Shown here: positions 1 through 5,962 of the stretch, in pieces
Layout of the letters: every line of letters starts with the position of its first letter
How positions within the stretch are numbered: position 1 is the first letter of the stretch
DNA from: Porphyrobacter sp.
GTDB taxonomy: Bacteria; Pseudomonadota; Alphaproteobacteria; Sphingomonadales; Sphingomonadaceae
Direction: 5' to 3'
DNA: 7,512 nt
Assembly (NCBI GenBank): GCA_021732945.1
Contig: JAKFWB010000279.1
Location: 1-7,512, forward strand
The notes under the pieces: model-generated
Told to the model about the DNA's origin: nothing
What the model saw: the letters and a program-made list of their open reading frames with translations, nothing else
Database searches by the model: none
Position numbers and translations under genes: made by a program

Positions 1-9
1 ACCCCCCGG

Positions 10-33
10 CCCCCTCCCCTGAAGGGGTGGGGG
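10..33. repeat. C-rich/G-rich hairpin just upstream of ubiB
   Basis: An inverted repeat pairs CCCCC-T-CCCC (10-19) with GGGG-T-GGGGG (24-33) around a TGAA loop, with a single T-T mismatch. No T-run follows, so it is not a standard intrinsic terminator. The right arm is the main G-rich, Shine-Dalgarno-like stretch in front of the ubiB GTG start at 41, so folding could hide it. It may instead be a dispersed intergenic repeat. The structure is read directly; any role is inference. Confidence 0.6.
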
Positions 34-40
34 TGAAGGC

Positions 41-1600
41 GTGACATCCTCTGCCACGCATATCATCCGCCTCACGCGTTGGGGCATCACGCTGGCGCGC
101 CGCCGTGCGCTGGTGGGGATTGAGAATGATCCCAACGCGCCCGCCGCGCTGCGCCGTCTGGTGCGCCTTGCACGGCTGGCGACGCTGACCGGCAAGCGCG
201 GCACGCCTGATTATGCCGGGGCCTTCCGCGCCATCGGCCCGGCGGCGATCAAGCTTGGCCAAAGCCTCGCCACCCGTCCCGATCTGGTGGGTGAGGAAGC
301 GGCGAATAATCTGCTCAGCTTGCAGGACAGCCTGCCGCCGGTGCCCTTTGCCGAAATCAAGGCCGCGATTGAGGCGAGCTTCGGCCAGCCGGTTGAAAAA
401 CTGTTCGCCGAGATTGACCCCGAGCCGGTCGGTGCCGCGTCCATCGCGCAGGTCCACAAGGGCGTCACCACCGATGGTCGCACCGTCGCGATCAAGGTGC
501 TGCGCCCCGGCATCCGCGAAAAGTTCGCGCGCGACATCACCACCTATGAATGGGCCGCGGCACATCTCGAGGCGATGGGCGGCGGGGAGGCCGAGCGTCT
601 GCGCCCGCGCCTGACCATCGCCAATTTCAAGCGCTGGACCAATTCCGAGCTTGATCTGCGGCGCGAGGCGGCCTCGGCCAGCGAACTCGCCGAGCAGATG
701 GCGGGCGTCCCCGGTTATCGCATTCCCGGCATCGACTGGGACCGCACCAATGGCCGGGTTCTGACGATCGAATGGATCGACGGGATCAAGATCAGCCGCG
801 TCGACGAACTGCGCGCGCGCGGGCATGATTTCGAGCAATTGTCCGAACGGCTGGTGATCAGCTTTCTGACGCAGGCAATCAGCGCCGGATTCTTCCATGC
901 CGACATGCACCAGGGCAACCTGTTCGTAGAGGACAACGGCACCATCGTCGCGATCGATTTCGGGATCATGGGCCGGATCGACCGGCGCGCGCGGCAATGG
1001 CTGGCAGAGATCCTCTACGGCCTGACCACCGGCAATTACCAGCGCGTCGCGGAAATCCATTTCGAGGCGCAATATGTGCCCTCTTACCACTCGGTCGGCG
1101 AATTCGCGACTGCCTTGCGCGCGGTGGGTGAGCCGATGCGGGGCAAGCCGGTGAAGGAACTCAGCGTCGGCCAGATGCTCGACGGGCTGTTCGCCATCAC
1201 CCGCGATTTTGACATGCAGACCCAGCCGCACCTGTTGCTGCTGCAAAAGACCATGGTGATGGTCGAAGGCATCGCCACGCAGCTCAATCCCGATATCAAC
1301 ATGTGGGACACCGCCGCCCCTTACGTGCGCAGCTGGATTCGCGATGAGCTGGGGCCGGAAGCCGCGCTGGCTGACCGGTTCAAGACCGATGCCGAAACCC
1401 TGTTCCGGCTGCCCGGCCTGATCCGGCGCGTGGAAGAAATGTTCCCGCCCAAGGGCGGCGCGCCCGAAACGCCGCCGCTGCCCGACATTGCGTTGATCAC
1501 CGATAAGCGCGAGGGACGCGGGTGGCTGGGCTATATTCTCGCCGGACTGGCAGGGGCGCTTGCATTCTGGGGCGCGCAAGCTGCCGGCTGGATCGGATAG
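41..1600 (+). CDS. ubiB: UbiB, ABC1/ADCK-family atypical kinase/ATPase of ubiquinone biosynthesis
   Basis: UbiB (519 aa; E. coli UbiB is about 546) is the bacterial COQ8/ADCK homologue, a membrane-associated atypical kinase-like ATPase needed for ubiquinone synthesis. Family hallmarks appear in order: the KxGQ motif K71-L-G-Q74; the Ala-rich nucleotide loop GAAS (131-134) that replaces a Gly-rich loop; the VAIK-type lysine K152; the ExD motif E203-L-D205; the catalytic loop H286-A-D-M-H-Q-G-N293; and D306-F-G308 for metal binding. A hydrophobic C-terminal segment (about 494-517) is a likely membrane anchor. GTG at 41 is the first possible start after an in-frame TGA at 20-22, and the protein then begins in the family-like way (THIIRLTRWG). 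No well-spaced Shine-Dalgarno is present: GGTGAAGG (32-39) lies only 1 nt from GTG, and the better-spaced GGGGG (29-33) lies inside a hairpin. ubiE often lies upstream in relatives, but that is outside this window. Confidence 0.96.
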   Translation: MTSSATHIIRLTRWGITLARRRALVGIENDPNAPAALRRLVRLARLATLTGKRGTPDYAGAFRAIGPAAIKLGQSLATRPDLVGEEAANNLLSLQDSLPPVPFAEIKAAIEASFGQPVEKLFAEIDPEPVGAASIAQVHKGVTTDGRTVAIKVLRPGIREKFARDITTYEWAAAHLEAMGGGEAERLRPRLTIANFKRWTNSELDLRREAASASELAEQMAGVPGYRIPGIDWDRTNGRVLTIEWIDGIKISRVDELRARGHDFEQLSERLVISFLTQAISAGFFHADMHQGNLFVEDNGTIVAIDFGIMGRIDRRARQWLAEILYGLTTGNYQRVAEIHFEAQYVPSYHSVGEFATALRAVGEPMRGKPVKELSVGQMLDGLFAITRDFDMQTQPHLLLLQKTMVMVEGIATQLNPDINMWDTAAPYVRSWIRDELGPEAALADRFKTDAETLFRLPGLIRRVEEMFPPKGGAPETPPLPDIALITDKREGRGWLGYILAGLAGALAFWGAQAAGWIG

Positions 1601-1661
1601 GCGCAGCGTGGGCGAGTTTAAGCGCAATCTTAACCACAATCGGGCATGGCTTGCTGCACGT

Positions 1662-1770
1662 GCAGTGCTTGGCGCTGCGCGACAACGCGGCTAGGAACAA
1701 CGCCGAGGGGCCGATGCGCCAACCGGCAGGGGAGTTGAGCACAGCAATGGCACGTGTCGCCAAGCACTGC
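1662..1770. repeat. 13-bp perfect inverted repeat flanking 83 nt, upstream of coaBC
   Basis: GCAGTGCTTGGCG (1662-1674) is the exact reverse complement of CGCCAAGCACTGC (1758-1770). The right arm ends on the base before the coaBC Shine-Dalgarno GGAGG (1771-1775). Each arm also lies beside a CACGTG hexamer (1657-1662 and 1751-1756), and the left hexamer sits in a 12-base palindrome CTGCACGTGCAG (1654-1665). Inside the repeat a small hairpin CGCG-ACAA-CGCG (1678-1689) is possible. A 13-bp match by chance in about 180 nt is improbable, so I take it as real structure. It could be an RNA leader fold or a paired protein-binding site; its function is unknown. Confidence 0.6.
1669..1697 (+). promoter_or_regulatory. 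Candidate sigma-70-type promoter for coaBC-dut
   Basis: TTGGCG (1669-1674) and TAGGAA (1692-1697) are separated by 17 bases, a proper spacing. The -35 matches TTGACA at four of six positions; the -10 matches TATAAT at only three. The -35 overlaps the left arm of the inverted repeat, so a transcript starting here (about 1704) would lack that arm. This is weak sequence evidence, and coaBC may be transcribed by read-through from ubiB instead. Confidence 0.25.
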
Positions 1771-1775
1771 GGAGG
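1771..1775 (+). promoter_or_regulatory. Ribosome binding site of coaBC
   Basis: GGAGG lies 6 nt before ATG 1782 and 9 nt before the adjacent in-frame ATG 1785, so either could be used. It directly abuts the right arm of the 13-bp inverted repeat, which makes its accessibility a plausible control point. A short frame (from ATG 1714 or 1747) ends with TGA at 1783-1785, overlapping the coaBC start. Confidence 0.75.
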
Positions 1776-1781
1776 CCGCCG

Positions 1782-3434
1782 ATGATGGGCAAGTTCCCGC
1801 GCATCCTGCTGGTCGTGGGCGGCGGCATTGCGGCCTACAAGGCGTGCGAGCTGGTCCGCCTGATCCGCAAGGGCGGCGGCAGCGTCACCTGCGTGGTCAC
1901 CAAGGGCGGGCAGCAATTCGTCACCCCGATGGCGCTTGCGGCATTGAGCGAAAATCAGGTCTACACCAACCTGTTCGACCTCAAGAACGAGGCCGAGATG
2001 GGCCATATCCAGTTGAGCCGAGAGGCCGATCTGGTGGTGGTGTGCCCGGCTACGGCGGATCTCCTCGCCAAGATGGCGGCCGGAATCGCCGATGATCTTG
2101 CGACCACGCTGATCCTCGCGACCGACAAGCCAGTGATGGTGGTGCCCGCCATGAATGTGCGGATGTGGGAGCATGAGGCGACCCAGCGCAACATCGCGCT
2201 GCTGGATTCGGCCGGGGTCACCGTGCTGCACCCCGATGAAGGCCCGATGGCCTGCGGTGAATTCGGCTATGGCCGCCTGCCTGAGCCCGACGCGATCTGG
2301 CGCGCGATTGCCGAACAGTGCGGCATCGATCTGCCGCCGCCCGCGAAGCTGGCGCGGCCGACGATCGACGTCGAAGCGCTTGAGCCGGACGAAGACGACG
2401 ATGATGCTGGCGACGCTGCCATGCCATCTGGCGGGCTGGGCGGCTTCCTGTCGCGCATCATCCCTCGCTCGACTGCCAAGCGCAGCCACGCGGAGATCGA
2501 GGCCGAATACGAGGAACTGCCGCCGCTGGACGAGGCTGACCTGCCGCTTGAAGCGGAAGAGCCAGCGCCCGATTTTGCCCCTGACCTTGGCGGCCCGCTG
2601 CTCGCCAAGAAGGGCAGCGCCAATGCTGCGCCGCCAATGGATCGCGGCGCGATCAATCACGTGGTTGATCCGCGCAAAGCTGCCCCGGCAATGCTGGCCC
2701 ATGCCTTGCCAGACGAGGTGGAAACCGTGCTTGGCGATGTGCACGAAGGCGCGGATTTTGGCGTCGATGATGGCTATCGCCCGCTGGCTGGCCGCCACGT
2801 GCTGGTTACCGCCGGGCCGACCTGGGAAGCGATTGATCCGGTACGCTACATCGCCAACCGGTCCAGCGGAAAGCAGGGCTTTGCCATCGCTGCCGCGGCG
2901 GCTGCCATGGGCGCAGAGGTGACGCTGGTGGCAGGGCCGGTGTCGCTGAAAACCCCGGCCGGGGTGCGGAGGATTGATGTCGAAAGCGCGCGGGAGATGG
3001 CCGATATGGTCAGGCGCGCGCTTCCGGCCGATGTCGCGGTGATGGTCGCCGCAGTGGCGGATTGGCGGCCCAGAGAATACCGCGCCAGAAAGCTCAAGAA
3101 ACGCGAATCGGCTCCGCCTGCGCTGATGCTGATCGAAAACCCGGATATCCTGATCAACCTTTCCGCAGGCGCCAATCGGCCTGCGCTGGTGATCGGCTTC
3201 GCTGCCGAGACCGACAAGGTGCTCGAAAACGCCAAGGCCAAACGCACACGCAAACTGGCTGACTGGATCATCGCCAATGATGTTTCGGGCGATGTCATGG
3301 GCGGCGATGTGAACCGCGTCCACATCGTCACCGCGGAAGGGATCGAGACATTGGACGAAATGCCCAAGAGTGCTGTGGCGATGGCGCTGGTGGAGCGGAT
3401 CGCGGCGGAGTTCCGGGCCGAGGCGGCGGAATGA
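1782..3434 (+). CDS. coaBC: Bifunctional phosphopantothenoylcysteine decarboxylase / phosphopantothenate-cysteine ligase (CoaBC/Dfp) with large acidic linker
   Basis: CoaBC makes 4'-phosphopantetheine for coenzyme A. CoaB joins 4'-phosphopantothenate to cysteine using CTP, and the FMN-dependent CoaC domain decarboxylates the product. The CoaC domain (about 1-185) shows GGGIAAYK (13-20), catalytic H75 in MGHIQL, the PAMNVRMW motif with N125 (122-129), and the substrate-clamp cysteine C158 in [12 protein letters not shown]; these match E. coli Dfp numbering. The CoaB domain (about 336-550) shows [20 protein letters not shown] with N359, then SSGKQG, the KLKK lysines (437-440), GFAAETD (472-478) and ANDVS. 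The protein has 550 residues against about 406 in E. coli. The excess is an inserted linker (about 186-335), rich in Asp/Glu (about 23 of residues 195-270), Pro and Ala, with acidic run EPDEDDDD (201-208) and a short hydrophobic patch GGFLSRII. Both domains look intact, so activity is expected. The stop overlaps the dut start (ATGA), implying translational coupling. Confidence 0.96.
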   Translation: MMGKFPRILLVVGGGIAAYKACELVRLIRKGGGSVTCVVTKGGQQFVTPMALAALSENQVYTNLFDLKNEAEMGHIQLSREADLVVVCPATADLLAKMAAGIADDLATTLILATDKPVMVVPAMNVRMWEHEATQRNIALLDSAGVTVLHPDEGPMACGEFGYGRLPEPDAIWRAIAEQCGIDLPPPAKLARPTIDVEALEPDEDDDDAGDAAMPSGGLGGFLSRIIPRSTAKRSHAEIEAEYEELPPLDEADLPLEAEEPAPDFAPDLGGPLLAKKGSANAAPPMDRGAINHVVDPRKAAPAMLAHALPDEVETVLGDVHEGADFGVDDGYRPLAGRHVLVTAGPTWEAIDPVRYIANRSSGKQGFAIAAAAAAMGAEVTLVAGPVSLKTPAGVRRIDVESAREMADMVRRALPADVAVMVAAVADWRPREYRARKLKKRESAPPALMLIENPDILINLSAGANRPALVIGFAAETDKVLENAKAKRTRKLADWIIANDVSGDVMGGDVNRVHIVTAEGIETLDEMPKSAVAMALVERIAAEFRAEAAE

Positions 3435-3889
3435 ACGAAGCCATTGCGGTGCAGCTGAAGCGCCTGCCGCACGGCGAAGGCCTGCCGCTGCCTGCCTATG
3501 CCACGACCGGCGCGGCGGGAATGGACGTGGTGAGCGCCGAGGATGTGGTGATCGAACCCGGCGCGCGCCACGCGGTGGCGACCGGCCTCGCCGTGGCGAT
3601 CCCCGAAGGCTACGAAATTCAGGTGCGCCCGCGCTCAGGCCTCGCCTTGAAGCACGGCATCACTGTCCCCAACACACCGGGCACGATCGATTCTGACTAT
3701 CGCGGCGAGTTGAAGGTGATCCTGATCAACCTGGGTCACGAACCCTTCACCATCGCGCGCGGCGACCGTGTGGCGCAACTGGTGCTTGCCCCCGTGGTGC
3801 AGGCGGCGTGGGATGAGGTTGCGGAACTGGACGCGACCGAGCGGGGCGCGGGAGGCTTTGGCTCGACCGGGGGGCATGCGAAGCTCTGA
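3431..3889 (+). CDS. dut: Deoxyuridine 5'-triphosphate nucleotidohydrolase (dUTPase)
   Basis: Dut hydrolyses dUTP to dUMP and pyrophosphate, keeping uracil out of DNA and feeding dTMP synthesis. It is a cytosolic homotrimer in this family. At 152 aa it has the usual length, and all five motifs are present: [11 protein letters not shown] (27-36); [13 protein letters not shown] (66-76); [16 protein letters not shown] (81-93), with catalytic D87 and Y90 against the uracil/deoxyribose; [15 protein letters not shown] (110-122); V, the Gly-rich [11 protein letters not shown] (138-148) that closes over the phosphates. ATG 3431 lies inside the coaBC stop (ATGA overlap), with GAGG (3420-3423) 7 nt upstream inside coaBC. 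The coaBC-dut pairing is also known in E. coli. No T-rich terminator hairpin is visible after the stop. Confidence 0.97.
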   Translation: MNEAIAVQLKRLPHGEGLPLPAYATTGAAGMDVVSAEDVVIEPGARHAVATGLAVAIPEGYEIQVRPRSGLALKHGITVPNTPGTIDSDYRGELKVILINLGHEPFTIARGDRVAQLVLAPVVQAAWDEVAELDATERGAGGFGSTGGHAKL

Positions 3890-3909
3890 GCATCGGTTTG
3901 CTGGGTTGG

Positions 3910-3937
3910 TTGCATTGGGCTAACCTATTGCTATACT
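3910..3937 (+). promoter_or_regulatory. Candidate sigma-70 promoter of the lipoprotein gene
   Basis: TATACT (3932-3937) matches the TATAAT consensus at five of six positions. TTGCAT (3910-3915) lies 16 nt upstream as a weaker -35. The surroundings are noticeably A/T-richer than the flanking genes. The expected transcript start is near 3944, only about 10 nt before ATG 3954, which would cut into the Shine-Dalgarno-like GGAAAG (3941-3946). Either the mRNA is nearly leaderless or the true start site differs. Confidence 0.5.
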
Positions 3938-3953
3938 TTCGGAAAGATCGCGG

Positions 3954-4544
3954 ATGATTACTCGCACTATGCTGATCGCAGTGGTAGCGATCCTGCTCCC
4001 CGGATGTGCAGGCTGGGTGTCCGAAAGGCCGCTTATCCCCGCTGCCGAACGCGATGCGGTTGGCCTGTCTGGAACTTACGCGTCTGGTGAGGATCGGCTG
4101 ACTATCCGCCCCGATATCGGCGGCCTGTATGTCGTTACTGACGGGTCCGACACCAATCGCCTGTGGAAGGTCGCATTCGATTTGCTGCGGGATGAAGCCG
4201 CACCGGAAGGAGAGGACGGGGAGCCGTCGCAGCGAACCTATCTCATGGAAGTATCGGTGGAAGGCGAGGAAAAACGCGCGTCATTCTATGACGTCATCAG
4301 GATCGACGGTGGCGATGGCGGGGCATCTGGCGCCTTCACCCGGTTTGAGGTGCTGTGCTCTGATGCCGCAAAGGCTTATGCCGGGCGGGTTGAGGACAAG
4401 TTTTGCGTGTTCGACAATTACACTCGCCTCCGCGCCGCCGCGCTGGATGCGGTCGCATGGTCCGATACGGCGCGCATGAGATTGAGCGAAACCGAATTTT
4501 CGTTGCTTGAGCCGGATGAGTCCTACGAACCGGCACCGCGCTAA
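3954..4544 (+). CDS. Uncharacterised small lipoprotein
   Basis: I do not recognise the family of this 196-aa protein. The N-terminus is a lipoprotein signal peptide: R4, hydrophobic core LIAVVAILL (7-15), then L15-P-G-C18 as lipobox, with Pro at -2 being unusual. The mature part would be anchored through C18 in the cell envelope. After it comes GLSGTYASG (38-45), an alternation of short hydrophobic strands that could be a small beta-rich domain, and acidic loops (80-90, 103-107). Two cysteines, C135 and C151, could form a disulfide in the periplasm. The C-terminus is acidic. ATG 3954 has GGAAAG 7 nt upstream; ATG 3969 would still give a signal peptide but loses the Arg and has no ribosome binding site. 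Codon use differs from its neighbours: 20 of the first 49 codons end in A or T, against 2 of the first 50 in coaBC. It is probably its own transcription unit. Confidence 0.8.
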   Translation: MITRTMLIAVVAILLPGCAGWVSERPLIPAAERDAVGLSGTYASGEDRLTIRPDIGGLYVVTDGSDTNRLWKVAFDLLRDEAAPEGEDGEPSQRTYLMEVSVEGEEKRASFYDVIRIDGGDGGASGAFTRFEVLCSDAAKAYAGRVEDKFCVFDNYTRLRAAALDAVAWSDTARMRLSETEFSLLEPDESYEPAPR

Positions 4545-4665
4545 TCTGCTATCGGCGTGAGGGACGGCAATCGCTGGAGACTTGACGCCGCGCAATGCTG
4601 AAAGCAAACTGCCGCCCAGTCCAACCCATTGGAACCACCATGTCCGAGAATGTGATCCGCTGACG

Positions 4666-4696
4666 AGCCTTTGCGCGGTCTTACCCGCGCAAGGCT
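4666..4696. other. Strong hairpin in the region before yjhX
   Basis: GCCTT(T)GCGCGG (4667-4678) pairs with CCGCGCAAGGC (4685-4695) around loop TCTTAC. A further A-T pair (4666/4696) gives 12 pairs with one bulged T at about 4672. No T-run follows on either strand, so it is a poor intrinsic terminator. The right-arm octamer GCAAGGCT (4689-4696) is repeated at 4716-4723, so the left arm has a second, weaker partner nearby. The rest of 4545-4766 holds no convincing gene; a weak TTGACG (4582-4587) lacks a good -10. Confidence 0.6.
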
Positions 4697-4754
4697 GATC
4701 GTGTCGCCGCCGTGAGCAAGGCTCGCGGGTGTGCGCCTGTCAGCATACCTTCTC

Positions 4755-4758
4755 AGGA
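4755..4758 (+). promoter_or_regulatory. Ribosome binding site that fixes the TTG start of yjhX
   Basis: AGGA lies 8 nt before TTG 4767, a normal spacing. The upstream in-frame GTG at 4731 has no purine-rich element at a suitable distance and would add 12 residues absent from the family. This supports TTG 4767 as the start. Confidence 0.65.
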
Positions 4759-4766
4759 TATCTCCA

Positions 4767-5024
4767 TTGAACATCTCGAAACACGAGCAGCGTGTGCTGC
4801 ACGTGCTCGCGCAGGGCGGTATGATCCGTTACCAGCGCGACGCACATGGCAAGGTGATCGCAGTCGATTGCTTCAACCGCGATGGCTTTCGCTTGACCGA
4901 TTGCAGTCTGTCCATCTTCAATCGGCTGCTGCGGCGGCGGTTGATCCGCAGTCAAGCGGGTCAGCCCTATCGCATCACTCGTGAAGGGCTGGCGGCAGTA
5001 AGAGCGCAGTTGGATAACCGCTAA
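4767..5024 (+). CDS. yjhX: YjhX/UPF0386 family protein (putative toxin), TTG start
   Basis: Read from TTG 4767 this is an 85-aa protein, the same length as E. coli YjhX. The family pattern runs through the whole chain: [18 protein letters not shown] (1-18), a D34-C35-F-N-R-D-G strand region, LTDCSLSIF (43-51), then LI-S---GQPYRIT (59-71) and the near-invariant end VRAQLDNR (78-85). The part 48-82 resembles a winged helix: a helix, a basic segment RLLRRRLI, a wing with PYRIT, and a final helix. DNA binding is therefore possible, but that is inference. In E. coli YjhX is reported as the toxin of the YjhX-YjhQ pair, where YjhQ is a GNAT acetyltransferase. No such gene lies in this window, so this copy appears to be solitary, as UPF0386 members often are; toxicity should not be assumed. 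About 24 of 85 codons end in A/T, more relaxed than the adjacent core genes. A bidirectional terminator follows. Confidence 0.88.
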   Translation: MNISKHEQRVLHVLAQGGMIRYQRDAHGKVIAVDCFNRDGFRLTDCSLSIFNRLLRRRLIRSQAGQPYRITREGLAAVRAQLDNR

Positions 5025-5048
5025 ATTCTGGCGTTGACGCTACCCAAC

Positions 5049-5089
5049 AAAAAAGGCGGCGCCGATCCCCTGGCGCCGCCTCTCTTTTT
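5049..5089. terminator. Bidirectional intrinsic terminator between yjhX and the DUF4136 gene
   Basis: GGCGGCGCC (5055-5063) and GGCGCCGCC (5072-5080) form a perfect 9-bp GC stem around an 8-nt loop, extended by an A-T pair (5054/5081). An A-run (5049-5054) lies on the left and a T-rich tract TCTCTTTTT (5081-5089) on the right, so transcripts from either strand end in a hairpin plus U-tract. It sits between two convergent genes: 24 nt after the yjhX stop, and 35 nt beyond the stop of the minus-strand gene. Confidence 0.93.
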
Positions 5090-5124
5090 CCCGTCCAAGG
5101 GACTCTTGAGCCCCGCTTACACTA

Positions 5125-5820
5125 TCACTTCACCGGGCGCACGGTTTTTCCGTCATCCTTGATCGTGATCCGCACTGTCTCTCCCGATCCGCCAGGGAAA
5201 TCGGTGAACAAGGCGTCAACCAGATTGGGCACCAGGTTAGGCAGACGGTTGGAGCGCGACACCGCTTCGGCCTTGCCTTCGAACAGGCGCTGGCCATCAG
5301 CCGTGCGGTCAATCTTCACATCAACATCACTGGAGTAAATCGTGTAGCTGCGCACTTCGGACCCGCCGAAGCCGCCGCCGAGGAACGGATCGTAGAAGCC
5401 GAAGGCATAGCCGCGGTTGAACCCGCCAAAGCCGCCAAAGCGGCCAAACCGTCCGAAGAAGGGATCGCCAAAGCCAAACCCTCCATTGAGATCGGTGCGG
5501 ACGCGTTCACGTCCGTTGTCGACCCCGTAATCGAAGCGCACCAACAGGTTGGCCGCTTCGGGCGAGGATGCGCGGGCATAGCCCAGTTCCTCAAGCTCCT
5601 TGGCGACGACATCGGCATAGAGCGCGAATTCGAGCCCACCGGCGAGCTTGGGATCTTCGGCCACGACCGCAAAGGTCTGACCCTGCGGCGCAGGCAGCGG
5701 CACGGCAAAGCGCGACACATCGGCCTTGAACGGGGTGGCGCAGGCGGACACGCCCACCACAAGGGCAAGCGGCAGGGCGAGGCGGGCGAGCGATTTGATC
5801 GAGTTCATAGTCGGCATCAT
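5125..5820 (-). CDS. DUF4136-type lipoprotein with Gly/Phe-rich segment
   Basis: This 231-aa protein carries a lipoprotein signal: Lys/Arg n-region (K9, R13), hydrophobic core LALPLALVVGV (14-24) and lipobox V-S-A-C27. It should be lipid-anchored in the envelope. The layout fits DUF4136-type lipoproteins, whose function is unknown: a strand-rich N-part (FAVVAEDPKLAGG, 50-62), a helix ending KELEELGY (74-81) followed by RASSPEAANLLVRFDYGV (83-100), and a C-part with VDVKIDRTADGQRLFEGKAE (166-185), then VPNLVDALFTDFPGGSGETV. Between them, about 113-153 is a low-complexity run of G, F, R and aromatics (FGRFGRFGGFGGF). ATG 5820 is supported by AAGGG (5828-5832 on the complement) 7 nt upstream; ATG 5817 is equally possible. 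It lies 142 nt beyond trpS on the same strand and converges with yjhX. DUF4136 is called from layout, not a search. Confidence 0.82.
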   Translation of the reverse strand: MMPTMNSIKSLARLALPLALVVGVSACATPFKADVSRFAVPLPAPQGQTFAVVAEDPKLAGGLEFALYADVVAKELEELGYARASSPEAANLLVRFDYGVDNGRERVRTDLNGGFGFGDPFFGRFGRFGGFGGFNRGYAFGFYDPFLGGGFGGSEVRSYTIYSSDVDVKIDRTADGQRLFEGKAEAVSRSNRLPNLVPNLVDALFTDFPGGSGETVRITIKDDGKTVRPVK

Positions 5821-5876
5821 GACACAACCCTTGGTTTGTCACCAGTGCGATGATGGCAATGGTGGTTACGCGCGCG

Positions 5877-5903
5877 ATTCTATCTCACACGCATGAACGG
5901 CAA
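5877..5903 (-). promoter_or_regulatory. Weak candidate promoter for the DUF4136 lipoprotein gene
   Basis: On the minus strand, TAGAAT (complement of 5877-5882) matches TATAAT at five of six positions. TTGCCG (complement of 5898-5903) is the nearest -35-like element, but the spacer is only 15 nt. The gap 5821-5962 also contains the palindromes CAATTG (5901-5906) and GAATATTC (5906-5913), and a weak 6-bp hairpin GGTTCG/CGAACC (5930-5953) without a T-run. Read-through from trpS is the alternative. Confidence 0.28.
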
Positions 5904-5962
5904 TTGAATATTCGCCGCAGAAGCGCCTCGGTTCGTCGCAGATGGCCCGAACCAGCGGGAGG

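Noticed and set aside
1618..1637. CtrA-like site, TTAA (1618-1621) and TTAA (1630-1633) followed by CCAC
   Set aside because: The spacer is 8 bases, whereas the known CtrA consensus has 7. TTAA pairs can occur by chance, and no cell-cycle link is evident for coaBC.
1522..1785. 87-codon plus-strand frame across the ubiB end and the intergenic gap
   Set aside because: Its first part overlaps the ubiB C-terminus in another frame and has no family resemblance; only the short 3' part is kept, as a speculative leader frame.
1497..3323. 608-codon open frame on the minus strand, antisense to the end of ubiB and most of coaBC
   Set aside because: Its composition (many His, Arg, Gly, Asp) is what the complement of GC-rich codons gives. 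It resembles no family I know, while the plus strand here encodes recognisable UbiB and CoaBC.
4640..4663. Tiny frame ATG...TGA encoding MSENVIR
   Set aside because: Seven codons with no clear Shine-Dalgarno; expected by chance.
4541..4774. 77-codon minus-strand frame in the gap before yjhX, considered as an antitoxin partner
   Set aside because: It has no spaced ribosome binding site (GAG directly touches the ATG), overlaps the yjhX start, and resembles neither YjhQ nor a known antitoxin.
4712..4984. 90-codon plus-strand frame overlapping yjhX in another phase
   Set aside because: yjhX in the overlapping frame has clear family conservation, and this frame has none.
5930..5953. Hairpin GGTTCG/CGAACC beyond trpS as a terminator
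   Set aside because: Only 6 bp with a 12-nt loop and no T-run on the minus strand, so too weak to call.
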